This document shows, one piece after another, positions 1-6,033 of a stretch of 10,509 nt of DNA (the first letter of the stretch is position 1; each line of letters begins with the position of its first letter). Under the pieces are notes generated by a model, which saw only the letters and a program-made list of their open reading frames with translations, was not told the DNA's origin and ran no database searches. The DNA is from Thermoplasmata archaeon (GTDB lineage: Archaea; Thermoplasmatota; Thermoplasmata; Lutacidiplasmatales; UBA184), in assembly GCA_030043255.1 (NCBI GenBank), contig JASHYB010000137.1, positions 1-10,509 of the forward strand, read 5' to 3'. A program made the translations under genes and the position numbers.

Positions 1-696
1 CTCTACGGGACGACGCGCGAGCAGCTCGCCCGCGTCTCCGTGAGCGCCCACGAGATGGGCTCGAAGAACCCGAACGCGCACTACCGCAACCGGCTCACCG
101 TCGAGCAGGTCGTCGGCGCCCCGCCGATCGCCGAGCCGCTCGGGGTGCTCGACTGCGCCCCGTTCTCGGACGGCGCCGCCGCGCTGGTCCTCGGGCCGCT
201 CGAGGAGGCGCGCCGGCACACCGACACGCCGGTGCGGATCGCCGCGAGCCAGGTCGCCTGCGACACCATGGCGCTGCAGCACCGCCCGGAGATCACGAGC
301 GTGGGAGCGACGGTCGACGCGGCCCGTCGGGCGTTCTCGCGGGCCCGTCGCGCGCCGGCCGACGTCCAGGTCGCCGAGATCCACGACGCCTACTCCATCT
401 GCCCGATCGTCGGCCTGGAGGACCTCGGGTTCGTCGAGCGGGGCCAGGCCGGCCCGGAGTACGCGAGCGGCCGGTTCGGCGTCGGGGGGCGGCCGACCGT
501 GAACCCGTCCGGCGGCACGAAGGCCCAGGGACGGCCGTTCGGCGCGGTCGGGGTCGCGCAGGTCGTCGAGCTGGTCCGCCAGCTCCGCGGCGAGGCGAAG
601 GACCGCCAGGTCGACGGCGCCTCGCTCGCTCTCGCCCAGGACCTCGGCGGCACCGGCGGGACGACCGTCGTCCACCTGCTGGAGCGGGCGAACTAG
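1..696 (+). CDS. Thiolase / acetyl-CoA acetyltransferase, archaeal SCP2-like type (3' part only)
   Basis: This is the C-terminal 231 residues of a thiolase; the reading frame is open from base 1, so the gene starts upstream. The GTG at 40 is internal, because the residues before it (LYGTTREQLARVS) continue the family sequence. Recognisable motifs are CAPFSDGAAALVLG, the catalytic-type EIHDAYSI (His codon at 382-384) and the C-terminal glycine-rich loop NPSGG...GRPFGAVG near 502-552. The nucleophilic cysteine lies upstream of the window. In archaea such thiolases condense two acetyl-CoA to acetoacetyl-CoA for the mevalonate pathway and form a complex with HMG-CoA synthase and a DUF35 protein (established for methanogens). 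The DUF35 gene follows after 8 bases, which supports that role. One oddity is that the usual GHP motif reads GRP (CGG at 532-534), so the second catalytic-loop His is Arg. A role in another thiolase or retro-aldolase reaction is therefore possible. Confidence 0.9.
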   Translation, partial: LYGTTREQLARVSVSAHEMGSKNPNAHYRNRLTVEQVVGAPPIAEPLGVLDCAPFSDGAAALVLGPLEEARRHTDTPVRIAASQVACDTMALQHRPEITSVGATVDAARRAFSRARRAPADVQVAEIHDAYSICPIVGLEDLGFVERGQAGPEYASGRFGVGGRPTVNPSGGTKAQGRPFGAVGVAQVVELVRQLRGEAKDRQVDGASLALAQDLGGTGGTTVVHLLERAN

Positions 697-704
697 GGGG
701 CACG

Positions 705-1193
705 ATGTCGATCGCACGGTTCTGGCGCGAGACCCCGCGGCGGTACAACCTCGGCGGCTCCAAGTGCACCGTCTGCGGGACCGTCTACTTCCCGCCCCGG
801 CCGGTCTGCCCGGTCTGCCCGCAGCACCGCCGGTCCATCGAGAAGATGGTCCCGTCCCAGCTCTCCGGCCGGGGGGAGGTCCTGTCGTACACCATCGTCC
901 ACGAGGCGGCCGAGGGGTTCGAGATGCAGGTGCCGTACGTCCTCGCGCTGGTGAAGACCGACGAGGGCCCGGTGCTCACCGGCCAGGTGGTCGACCTCGA
1001 GCCGGCCGCGGTCCGCATCGGGATGCGGGTGCACGCGACCTTCCGCAAGCTCCGCGAGGAGGGCGCCGCGGGGGTCATCCACTACGGCTACAAGTTCGCC
1101 CCCACCGACGACGGGGAACGCGCGCCGGGACCGGAGCCGCCGACGGAGAAGGTGGGCGCCGGGACCGCGCCGGCGGACCGGGCCCGCGCGTGA
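705..1193 (+). CDS. DUF35 zinc-ribbon/OB-fold protein, thiolase partner
   Basis: This 162-residue protein has an N-terminal helix (FWRETPRRYNL), then a rubredoxin-like zinc ribbon with C21, C24, C35 and C38 (CTVC...CPVC). An OB-fold follows from about residue 50 to 125, with the usual family phrases GRGEVLSYTIVHEA, PYVLALVKTDEGPVLTGQVVD and GMRVHATFRK. DUF35 proteins have no known catalytic activity of their own. In archaea they scaffold the acetoacetyl-CoA thiolase/HMG-CoA synthase complex and hold the shared CoA pocket, and in bacteria they partner steroid-degrading thiolase-like aldolases. It starts 8 bases after the thiolase stop, with a weak G-rich stretch before ATG 705. The last 30 residues (Pro, Gly, Ala, Glu rich) extend beyond the usual family length of about 130-140 and look disordered. 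The stop overlaps the next start in a GTGA junction at 1190-1193. Confidence 0.93.
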   Translation: MSIARFWRETPRRYNLGGSKCTVCGTVYFPPRPVCPVCPQHRRSIEKMVPSQLSGRGEVLSYTIVHEAAEGFEMQVPYVLALVKTDEGPVLTGQVVDLEPAAVRIGMRVHATFRKLREEGAAGVIHYGYKFAPTDDGERAPGPEPPTEKVGAGTAPADRARA

Positions 1194-1999
1194 CCGCGAA
1201 CGAGCCCCCGGACGGCTACGCCCCCGTGCCCGAGGACCCTCCGGCCGACGAGGAGTACGCGCGGACCTACGCGGCCGGCTACGAGGAGGGGGTGCGGGCC
1301 GCCCTGCGCGAGGTCCTCGCCCACGCCGCGCGGGGCCGCACCAACCAGGAGCTGCGGGCGCTCGTGCAGAGCCGGCTCGCCCGGCTCGCCGAGGAGGTCG
1401 ACCTGAAGCGCCGCAGCCTGCTCGCGCCGCCCCGGCCACGGCCGTTCGGCGAGCTCGCGCGGGACCGGCGGGGGACCGGCTTCCCCGCCGGGGTCCTGCC
1501 CACCGCGGCCCCGGCCGGGCCCGCTCCGCTCGCGCCGAAGGCGACCGTCCTGGTCCGCGAGTCGCGCCCGGAGCGGGCGATCGAGCTGCTGCGCGCCTCC
1601 CGCCGCGCCTTCCCCCGTCTCGCGCTGGTCTCGCTCCGTCCGCCGGAGCTCGGCGACCCGTCAGTCGAGACCGTGGTCGTCGCCGTCCGGGAGGGCGGCA
1701 CCGTCCCGGGCGGGCACGTCTCGCCGGGGGAGGTCGCCGGGCGGCTGCGGGATCCCATGGAGGCCCCCGGCGGGGCGCTGGTCTACCTGGACGCGCTGGA
1801 GTTCTTCATCGGCGAGGAGGGACCGGAGCTCACGTTCCGCTTCGTGCGGTGGCTGGTCGAGCAGGTGCCGCAGACCGGCTCCGCGCTGATCGTCTCGTAC
1901 GACCCGCGCTCGCTCGCCAGCACTGACGCGAGCCGACTGGAGCGGCTGTTCGGCGACGTGCAGGAGCGGGCCGAGCGGGCGCGGCCGCCGTCGCCGTAG
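1190..1999 (+). CDS. DUF835 domain protein with helical N-terminus
   Basis: The gene begins at GTG 1190, which overlaps the TGA of the DUF35 gene (GTGA), so translation is probably coupled. The frame stays open further upstream, but only as a shadow of the DUF35 gene. The product is 269 residues. Residues 1-20 are Pro/Asp/Glu rich. Residues 20-78 are helical and charged (EEYARTYAAGYEEGVRAALR), possibly a coiled coil. Residues 78-115 are a Pro/Ala linker. Residues 116-260 match DUF835: a strand TVLVRE, then GALVYLDALEFFI at 195-207, and the closing pattern ALIVSYDPRSL near 232-242. DUF835 is common in Thermoplasmata and other euryarchaea, often as a C-terminal module of sensor or signalling proteins; its biochemical function is not known. 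There is no PAS, kinase or membrane segment here. Its place between the thiolase pair and a glycosyltransferase is unexplained. Confidence 0.82.
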   Translation: MTANEPPDGYAPVPEDPPADEEYARTYAAGYEEGVRAALREVLAHAARGRTNQELRALVQSRLARLAEEVDLKRRSLLAPPRPRPFGELARDRRGTGFPAGVLPTAAPAGPAPLAPKATVLVRESRPERAIELLRASRRAFPRLALVSLRPPELGDPSVETVVVAVREGGTVPGGHVSPGEVAGRLRDPMEAPGGALVYLDALEFFIGEEGPELTFRFVRWLVEQVPQTGSALIVSYDPRSLASTDASRLERLFGDVQERAERARPPSP

Positions 2000-2023
2000 G
2001 CGTCAGGGACCCCGGGACCGCGC

Positions 2024-3226
2024 ATGGAGGTCGTCTACTTCACCGACTCCTACCCGCCGATGCGCGACGGGGTCGCGCACGTCACCTCGGACCTCGCCCG
2101 CACGGTCGCCGCCCAGGGCCACCGGGTGCGGGTCTACGCCCCGCGCAGCGCCCGGGGCCAGGCGGCCGCCGAGCAGACCGTCGACGGCGTCGAGGTCCAC
2201 CGCCTGCGATCGCTGCCGGTACCGCTGTACGGGGAGTACCGCTGGCCGGTCTTCCCGTTCCGGGTGGTCGGCGGAGCGGCGCGCACCGCCGACGTCGTCC
2301 ACCTCCACACCCCCGGCATGCTCGGCACCGCCGGGTTCCTGTCGGCCCGCCACGCCGGCCGCCCGCTGGTCGGGACGTTCCACACCGACCTGCACGCGAT
2401 GCGCGAGAGCGTCCCGCCGAAGTTCCTGGTGCCGATGTTCTTCCGGGTCGCCTGGTGGTGGAACCTCGGGACCTACTACCGGTGCGACGTCACGACCGCG
2501 CCGTCCGCCGCCGCGGCGGCGACGCTGGAGGCCGGCTCCCGCAAGAGGTTCCGGCACCCGGTCGAGGTGGTGCCGAACGGCATCGACGTCGAGCGGTTCC
2601 GCCCCGGCCGGCAGGTGCCGGACTGGCGAGAGCGCTGCGGCCTCCCCGGCGCGCCGCTGGTGACGTTCCTCGGGCGCCTCACCTCCGACAAGGGGGTGCT
2701 GCGGTTCCTGGAGGCGTTCGCCGGCGCCGCCGAGCGAACCGACCTCGTCGGGATCGTCGGCGGGCGCGGCCCGGAGGAGGCGGCGGTCCGAGCGCGCATC
2801 GCCTCCGACCCCGCGCTCGCCGGCCGGGTGCGCTACGTCGGCCCGGTCGCGGAGGAGGAGAAGGCGGCGCTCCTCGGCCAGAGCGACATCTTCGTCCTGC
2901 CGTCGACCAGCGACACCTCCAGCGTCGCGCTGCTGGAGGCGATGGCCTGCGGCGCCGCGGTCGTCGCCCCGGCCGGCGGAGGTCCGTCCGAGGTCGTCCG
3001 GGAAGGGGCGACGGGCCGCCTCGCCGACGCCCGCTCGCCCAAGGCGCTCGGCGAGGTGGTCGCGGAGCTTGCCGCCGACGCCGCGGGACGCCGGCGCCTC
3101 GGGGCCGCCGCCGCGACGTGGGTCCGGGAGCGCCGGTCCCTGGACGCGATGGCGCGGCGCTTTATCTCCCTCTACGGGTCTCTTCTCGAGGGGCGGGTGC
3201 CGCGTGAGCACGGTCTCGTCGGTTGA
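2024..3226 (+). CDS. GT4-family glycosyltransferase (GT-B fold)
   Basis: This 400-residue protein is the normal length for a GT4 retaining glycosyltransferase. The N-terminal acceptor domain starts with MEVVYFTDSYPPMRDGVAHV, which contains the glycine loop after strand 1, and has VVHLHTPGMLG at 91-101 and TFHTDLH at 118-124. The C-terminal donor domain has the hinge VVPNGIDVERF (182-192), the phosphate-binding R218 and K223 in LGRLTSDKG, and LPSTSDTSSVALLEAMACG at 292-310. The usual E-x7-E pair is D297-x7-E305. Relatives transfer glucose, mannose or galactose from nucleotide sugars to diacylglycerol, phosphoinositol or glycans; donor and acceptor cannot be read from the sequence. There is no signal peptide, so it is probably cytosolic or membrane-associated at the inner face. 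It starts 24 bases after the preceding stop without a clear ribosome binding site, and its end overlaps the next gene by 23 bases. Work on archaeal lipid headgroups or cell-surface glycans would fit the context (inference). Confidence 0.9.
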   Translation: MEVVYFTDSYPPMRDGVAHVTSDLARTVAAQGHRVRVYAPRSARGQAAAEQTVDGVEVHRLRSLPVPLYGEYRWPVFPFRVVGGAARTADVVHLHTPGMLGTAGFLSARHAGRPLVGTFHTDLHAMRESVPPKFLVPMFFRVAWWWNLGTYYRCDVTTAPSAAAAATLEAGSRKRFRHPVEVVPNGIDVERFRPGRQVPDWRERCGLPGAPLVTFLGRLTSDKGVLRFLEAFAGAAERTDLVGIVGGRGPEEAAVRARIASDPALAGRVRYVGPVAEEEKAALLGQSDIFVLPSTSDTSSVALLEAMACGAAVVAPAGGGPSEVVREGATGRLADARSPKALGEVVAELAADAAGRRRLGAAAATWVRERRSLDAMARRFISLYGSLLEGRVPREHGLVG

Positions 3227-4259
3227 GCTCGAGGAGTTCGCCCGCGGGCTCGCGCCGGAGCGGTTCGACGCCTACGCGGCCCGGGGGCTCTCCCGCGCCT
3301 ACGACGAGTACGTCGGGCGCCGCCGCCGCGCCGTCGCGCCGATCGCCCTGACGGTTGACGGGCGGAGCTACCCGTCGCTCTACGCCGTCCTCACCGACCC
3401 CGCCGCCCGGTTCCAGACCGGTGAGATCCGCTTCGACAGCCCGCCGTCCGCCACCGCCGACTGGGAGTTCCTCGTGCCGTTCTCGAGGATCGTCTTCCAC
3501 GACGACGGCTCGGCGGACCTCCACGGCGCGGCGGGCGAATCGCCGCGGCGCGCGATCGCCCGGGTCCTGCTGCGCGAGCACTACCTGGTGCGCTCCAAGG
3601 CCGACGACGCGCCGGCGGTCCCCGGGTCTGTGCGGCCCCGGATGCCGAGCCTCGTCGGGACCCCGCAGCAGGGGGTGACGATCTGCCGCGGCCTCCCGCT
3701 GCTGCCGTTCGGCGTGGCGGTGCTGCTGTATCTGGCCGAGGAGCGGGCCCGGTTCGAGATCGACCTCGTGCACATGGCGATCCTGGTCGACCCCCGGGCG
3801 GGCCGGCTCGGCGTGGCCCGCCGGGTCCCGCGCAGCTCCCGGATCGCCTGGGGGGTGGACCGGAAGATCGGCCGCGGCCACCTGTCGCTGCTCGCGGCCC
3901 GGTGCCTGGAGGTGCTCGTCGAGTCCAACGGGCTGTCGAGCATCGACCTCACCCACATCTTCGGGGGGGTCCGGGAGATCGTCGACTCGGCGCTGCAGAC
4001 GCTGGTGCAGCAGCGCTACGCCACCTTCGACCCCCGGACGGGGATCTACCGGCCCCGGCTCGAGGCGTTCCTGCCGGCGCCGGTGGCCGCGGCGGCGCCG
4101 GCCCCCGCGCCGGTCCGACCGGAGCTGCGCAGCAGCGTCCAGGAGCTACTCGCCGCCGCGGACGCCCGGTCCACCTGCCCGCTGTGCGGCAAGGCGATGC
4201 CCGCCGGACCCGACTCGCTGCTGTGCGACGACTGCTCGGCGAAGGTCGGCCTCGCCTAG
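3204..4259 (+). CDS. Unrecognised protein with likely winged helix and C-terminal zinc ribbon
   Basis: I do not recognise this family. GTG 3204 is chosen because the residues after it (MSTVSSVELEEFARGL) are protein-like. The frame is open upstream but that stretch is Gly/Pro/Arg-rich shadow of the glycosyltransferase gene; the overlap with that gene is 23 bases. The product is 351 residues. Residues 1-40 are helical and charged. Residues 45-200 look like a mixed alpha/beta domain, with TVDGRSYPSLYAVLTD, WEFLVPFSRIVFHDDG and LPFGVAVLLYLAEERARF. Residues 224-290 look like a winged helix (HLSLLAARCLEVLVES, then an SSIDLTHIFGGVREIVDSAL recognition-helix-like part and a wing ending in GIYRPRLEAF). 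Residues 291-304 are an Ala/Pro linker. Residues 325-344 form a zinc ribbon, with CPLC (325, 328) and CDDC (341, 344). This layout suggests a DNA- or RNA-binding regulator, which is inference. It is the last gene of the plus-strand cluster. Confidence 0.8.
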   Translation: MSTVSSVELEEFARGLAPERFDAYAARGLSRAYDEYVGRRRRAVAPIALTVDGRSYPSLYAVLTDPAARFQTGEIRFDSPPSATADWEFLVPFSRIVFHDDGSADLHGAAGESPRRAIARVLLREHYLVRSKADDAPAVPGSVRPRMPSLVGTPQQGVTICRGLPLLPFGVAVLLYLAEERARFEIDLVHMAILVDPRAGRLGVARRVPRSSRIAWGVDRKIGRGHLSLLAARCLEVLVESNGLSSIDLTHIFGGVREIVDSALQTLVQQRYATFDPRTGIYRPRLEAFLPAPVAAAAPAPAPVRPELRSSVQELLAAADARSTCPLCGKAMPAGPDSLLCDDCSAKVGLA

Positions 4260-4264
4260 CGGAG

Positions 4265-4369
4265 CGGGCCTGTCGGGACTCTCCGCCCCGGGCCGCTCTC
4301 CCGGGACCTTTGAACCCGAGACTGCTGGCTTAGAAGGCCAGTACTTTGTCCAGGCTAAGCTACAGGCCC
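4265..4369 (-). tRNA. tRNA-Arg(UCU), interrupted by a T-loop intron
   Basis: On the minus strand all parts of a tRNA can be laid out. The acceptor is GGGCCTG (4369-4363) pairing with CAGGCCC (4272-4266), with discriminator G at 4265. U8 and A9 follow, then a D-stem GCTT/AAGT with loop AGCCTGGACA containing the G18-G19 pair. The anticodon stem is CTGGC/GCCAG with loop CTTCTAA, so the anticodon is UCU (complement of 4332-4334), for arginine AGA/AGG codons. The variable loop is CAGTC and the T-stem is TCGGG/CCCGA. The T-loop is split by 30 extra bases; once they are removed it reads TTCAAAT. The mature RNA is 75 nt. No CCA is encoded. The gene lies 5 bp past the stop of the convergent upstream gene. 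No clear box A is visible upstream (above 4370). Confidence 0.93.
4279..4308 (-). other. 30-nt tRNA intron at position 59/60 (T-loop), bulge-helix-bulge type
   Basis: The insertion interrupts the T-loop between A59 and U60. The precursor can fold as follows. The T-stem (5 bp) is outermost. Next come UUC pairing with GAG (three pairs, then an A-G mismatch), flanked by two 3-nt bulges, AAG on the 5' side and AGU on the 3' side. An 8-bp helix GUCCCGGG/CCCGGGGC with a 7-nt loop closes it. Cutting after the second base of each bulge, as the archaeal splicing endonuclease does, gives exactly the consensus loop UUCAAAU. Non-canonical tRNA introns are known mainly from Thermoproteales. The boundaries follow from the fold and the restored tRNA. 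Confidence 0.88.
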
Positions 4370-4433
4370 GCGACCGCCGGTACGCCGGGGGTCCCTCATG
4401 AGCGTGCCGCGCCGCGGGCACGGCGCTCCGGCG

Positions 4434-4445
4434 GAAAACCCTGAA
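4434..4445 (+). promoter_or_regulatory. Candidate box A (TATA-like) for the GNAT gene
   Basis: In a stretch of nearly pure G/C, the bases gaaaaccctgaa form the only A/T-rich patch of the 99-base gap between the tRNA and the GNAT gene. Its centre lies about 30 bases before GTG 4469, the spacing expected for a leaderless archaeal mRNA. It is a weak match to the TATA consensus. Confidence 0.35.
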
Positions 4446-4468
4446 GCGCGCCGGGGCTACGGGGTCGC

Positions 4469-5071
4469 GTGCCGGCCCCTCCGCCGCTGCGGCTGCCGAA
4501 GCTCCGGTTCCCGCTCGACACCCCGAGGCTGCGGCTGCGCCTGCCGCGGCCGGGGGACGCCGCGACGATCGCCCGCTGGTTCCGCGACCGGGGCGTCACG
4601 CGGCCGATCGGCATCTGGTCGGACTACACCCTCGAGGACGCCGAGGAGTTCGTCCGCCGCGCCCGGACGAGGTTCCGGCGGGGCGAGGGGCTGCAGCTCG
4701 TCGTCATCCTCCGCGGGGACGGCCGCCTGATCGGCGGCGTCGGGCTGACGGAGCTGAACCCGCTGAAGCTCGAGGCGCACATCGGCTACTGGATCGGCCG
4801 CGAGCACTGGGCCCACGGCTACGCCCGCGAGGCGGCCTCCGCCGTTCTCGACCTCGCCTTCCGGCGGGTCCGCCTCCACCGGGCCCACACCGGCGTCTTC
4901 CCGTTCAACCCGCGCTCCGCGGCGGTGCTGCGCCGGCTCGGCTTCGTCGAGGAGGGGCGCGAGCGCCGGTCGTACCGCATCGGGGCCCGCTGGGTCGACT
5001 CGATCCGGTTCGGGCTGCTCGCCGACGAGTTCCGCCCGTACGCCCCGGACCGCGCTCGGCGCAAGGGCTAA
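4469..5071 (+). CDS. GNAT acetyltransferase of the RimJ/RimL type
   Basis: This 200-residue protein matches the Acetyltransf_3 branch of the GNAT superfamily, which moves acetyl from acetyl-CoA to an amine, often a protein N-terminus (ribosomal proteins in RimJ/RimL) or a small molecule. It opens with the typical strand pattern TPRLRLRLPRPGDAATIARW (18-37). Residues 76-94 hold the strand QLVVILRGDGRLIGGVGL. Residues 104-120 hold HIGYWIGREHWAHGYAREA, the acetyl-CoA pyrophosphate loop. Residues 144-160 hold the closing FPFNPRSAAVLRRLGFV, with the conserved Asn147. The substrate cannot be told. GTG 4469 is the start that places the first family strand at a normal distance and fits the candidate promoter upstream. 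The pirin gene follows after 26 bases, so the two may be transcribed together. Confidence 0.9.
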   Translation: MPAPPPLRLPKLRFPLDTPRLRLRLPRPGDAATIARWFRDRGVTRPIGIWSDYTLEDAEEFVRRARTRFRRGEGLQLVVILRGDGRLIGGVGLTELNPLKLEAHIGYWIGREHWAHGYAREAASAVLDLAFRRVRLHRAHTGVFPFNPRSAAVLRRLGFVEEGRERRSYRIGARWVDSIRFGLLADEFRPYAPDRARRKG

Positions 5072-5097
5072 CGGCCGTCGCGGGCTGCACGCGTTCG

Positions 5098-6033
5098 ATG
5101 CCCGAAGCGGTGCGGGTGGTCGAACGGACCTTCCGCGGCTCGCCGACGCTGGAGGGGGCGGGGGTGCGGCTGCGCCGGATGTTCGGCAACAGCGAGGTCC
5201 CGTTGCTCGACCCGTTCCTGCTGCTCGACAACTTCGGGACGACCAACCCGGCGGACTACGTCAAGGGGTTCCCGTGGCACCCGCACCGCGGCCTGGAGAC
5301 GGTCACCTACATGCTGTCGGGCACAACCGACCACGAGGACTCGCTCGGCAACAAGGGGGCGATCGACTCTGGGGACGTCCAGTGGATGAGCGCCGGCAGC
5401 GGGATCATGCATCAGGAGATGCCGCGGCGCACCGAGGGGCTGCTCTCCGGCTACCAGCTCTGGGTCAACCTGCCCCGCGGGCGCAAGATGGAGACCCCGG
5501 CCTACCGGGGGGTCACCTCGAAGGAGATCCCGGTCGTCCGGGGGGAGGACGGCCGCCAGGTGAAGGTCATCGCCGGCGCCTACGAGCAGGTCGAGGGCCC
5601 GGTCCGCCACATCCCGGTCGACCCGACCTACCTGGACGTACAGCTGCCGGCGAACGCCGAGTTCCGGCACCGGTTCCCGAAGGGCCACACCGTCTTCGCC
5701 CAGGTCATGGACGGCGCCGGCTGCTTCGACCGCCTCGGGGCGCCGGCCATCGGGGAGAAGAAGGCGCCGCTGTACACCGGCTCGATCGACCCGCCGCACG
5801 AGGAGTCGACCCGTCCGGGGCACACCATCCTCTACGGGGACGGCGACGCGGTCGAGGTGCACGCCGGCGACAAGGGGCTGCGCTTCCTCCTGGTCGCCGG
5901 TCGCCCTCTGCACGAGCCGGTCTCCTGGTACGGCCCGATCGTGATGAACACCCGCGACGAGATCGTGCAGGCGATGAGCGACCTGCAGCGCGGCACGTTC
6001 GTCCGCAGCCAGAAGGTCATCGACGAGGTGTAG
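5098..6033 (+). CDS. Pirin family protein (bicupin)
   Basis: This 311-residue pirin-like bicupin has the normal family length of about 290-310. The N-terminal cupin carries the full metal site: H61 and H63 in WHPHRGLETVTYML, and H105 and E107 in SGIMHQEMPR. These correspond to the His, His, His, Glu iron ligands of human pirin. Other family phrases are DPFLLLDNFG (38-47), SGDVQWMSAGSGI (91-103) and GYQLWVNLP (118-126). The C-terminal cupin (about 170-300) ends with the family's QAMSDLQRGTF. Some pirins are iron-dependent quercetinases and others bind transcription factors or metabolic enzymes; which applies in archaea is not known. The ATG at 5098 has no Shine-Dalgarno sequence. The 3' end overlaps the convergent DUF99 gene by 17 bases. 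Confidence 0.95.
   Translation: MPEAVRVVERTFRGSPTLEGAGVRLRRMFGNSEVPLLDPFLLLDNFGTTNPADYVKGFPWHPHRGLETVTYMLSGTTDHEDSLGNKGAIDSGDVQWMSAGSGIMHQEMPRRTEGLLSGYQLWVNLPRGRKMETPAYRGVTSKEIPVVRGEDGRQVKVIAGAYEQVEGPVRHIPVDPTYLDVQLPANAEFRHRFPKGHTVFAQVMDGAGCFDRLGAPAIGEKKAPLYTGSIDPPHEESTRPGHTILYGDGDAVEVHAGDKGLRFLLVAGRPLHEPVSWYGPIVMNTRDEIVQAMSDLQRGTFVRSQKVIDEV

Noticed and set aside
764..1189. Upstream extension of the DUF835 reading frame to ATG 764
   Set aside because: The added part would overlap the DUF35 gene fully, and its translation is Gly/Arg/Pro shadow. GTG 1190 gives a normal N-terminus and a coupled junction.
3069..3203. Upstream extension of the 3204-4259 gene to an ATG at 3069
   Set aside because: The extra residues are Pro/Gly/Arg-rich shadow of the glycosyltransferase C-terminus.
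2003..3211. A 402-codon minus-strand frame opposite the glycosyltransferase gene
   Set aside because: Same GC-driven shadow. It is rich in Arg, Gly and Ala, has no motif, and the opposite strand encodes a complete GT4 protein.
4265..4369. Reading the tRNA as a degenerate or insertion-damaged pseudogene
   Set aside because: Every stem is intact, the consensus bases are all present, and the insertion has splice-compatible bulges that restore a perfect T-loop.
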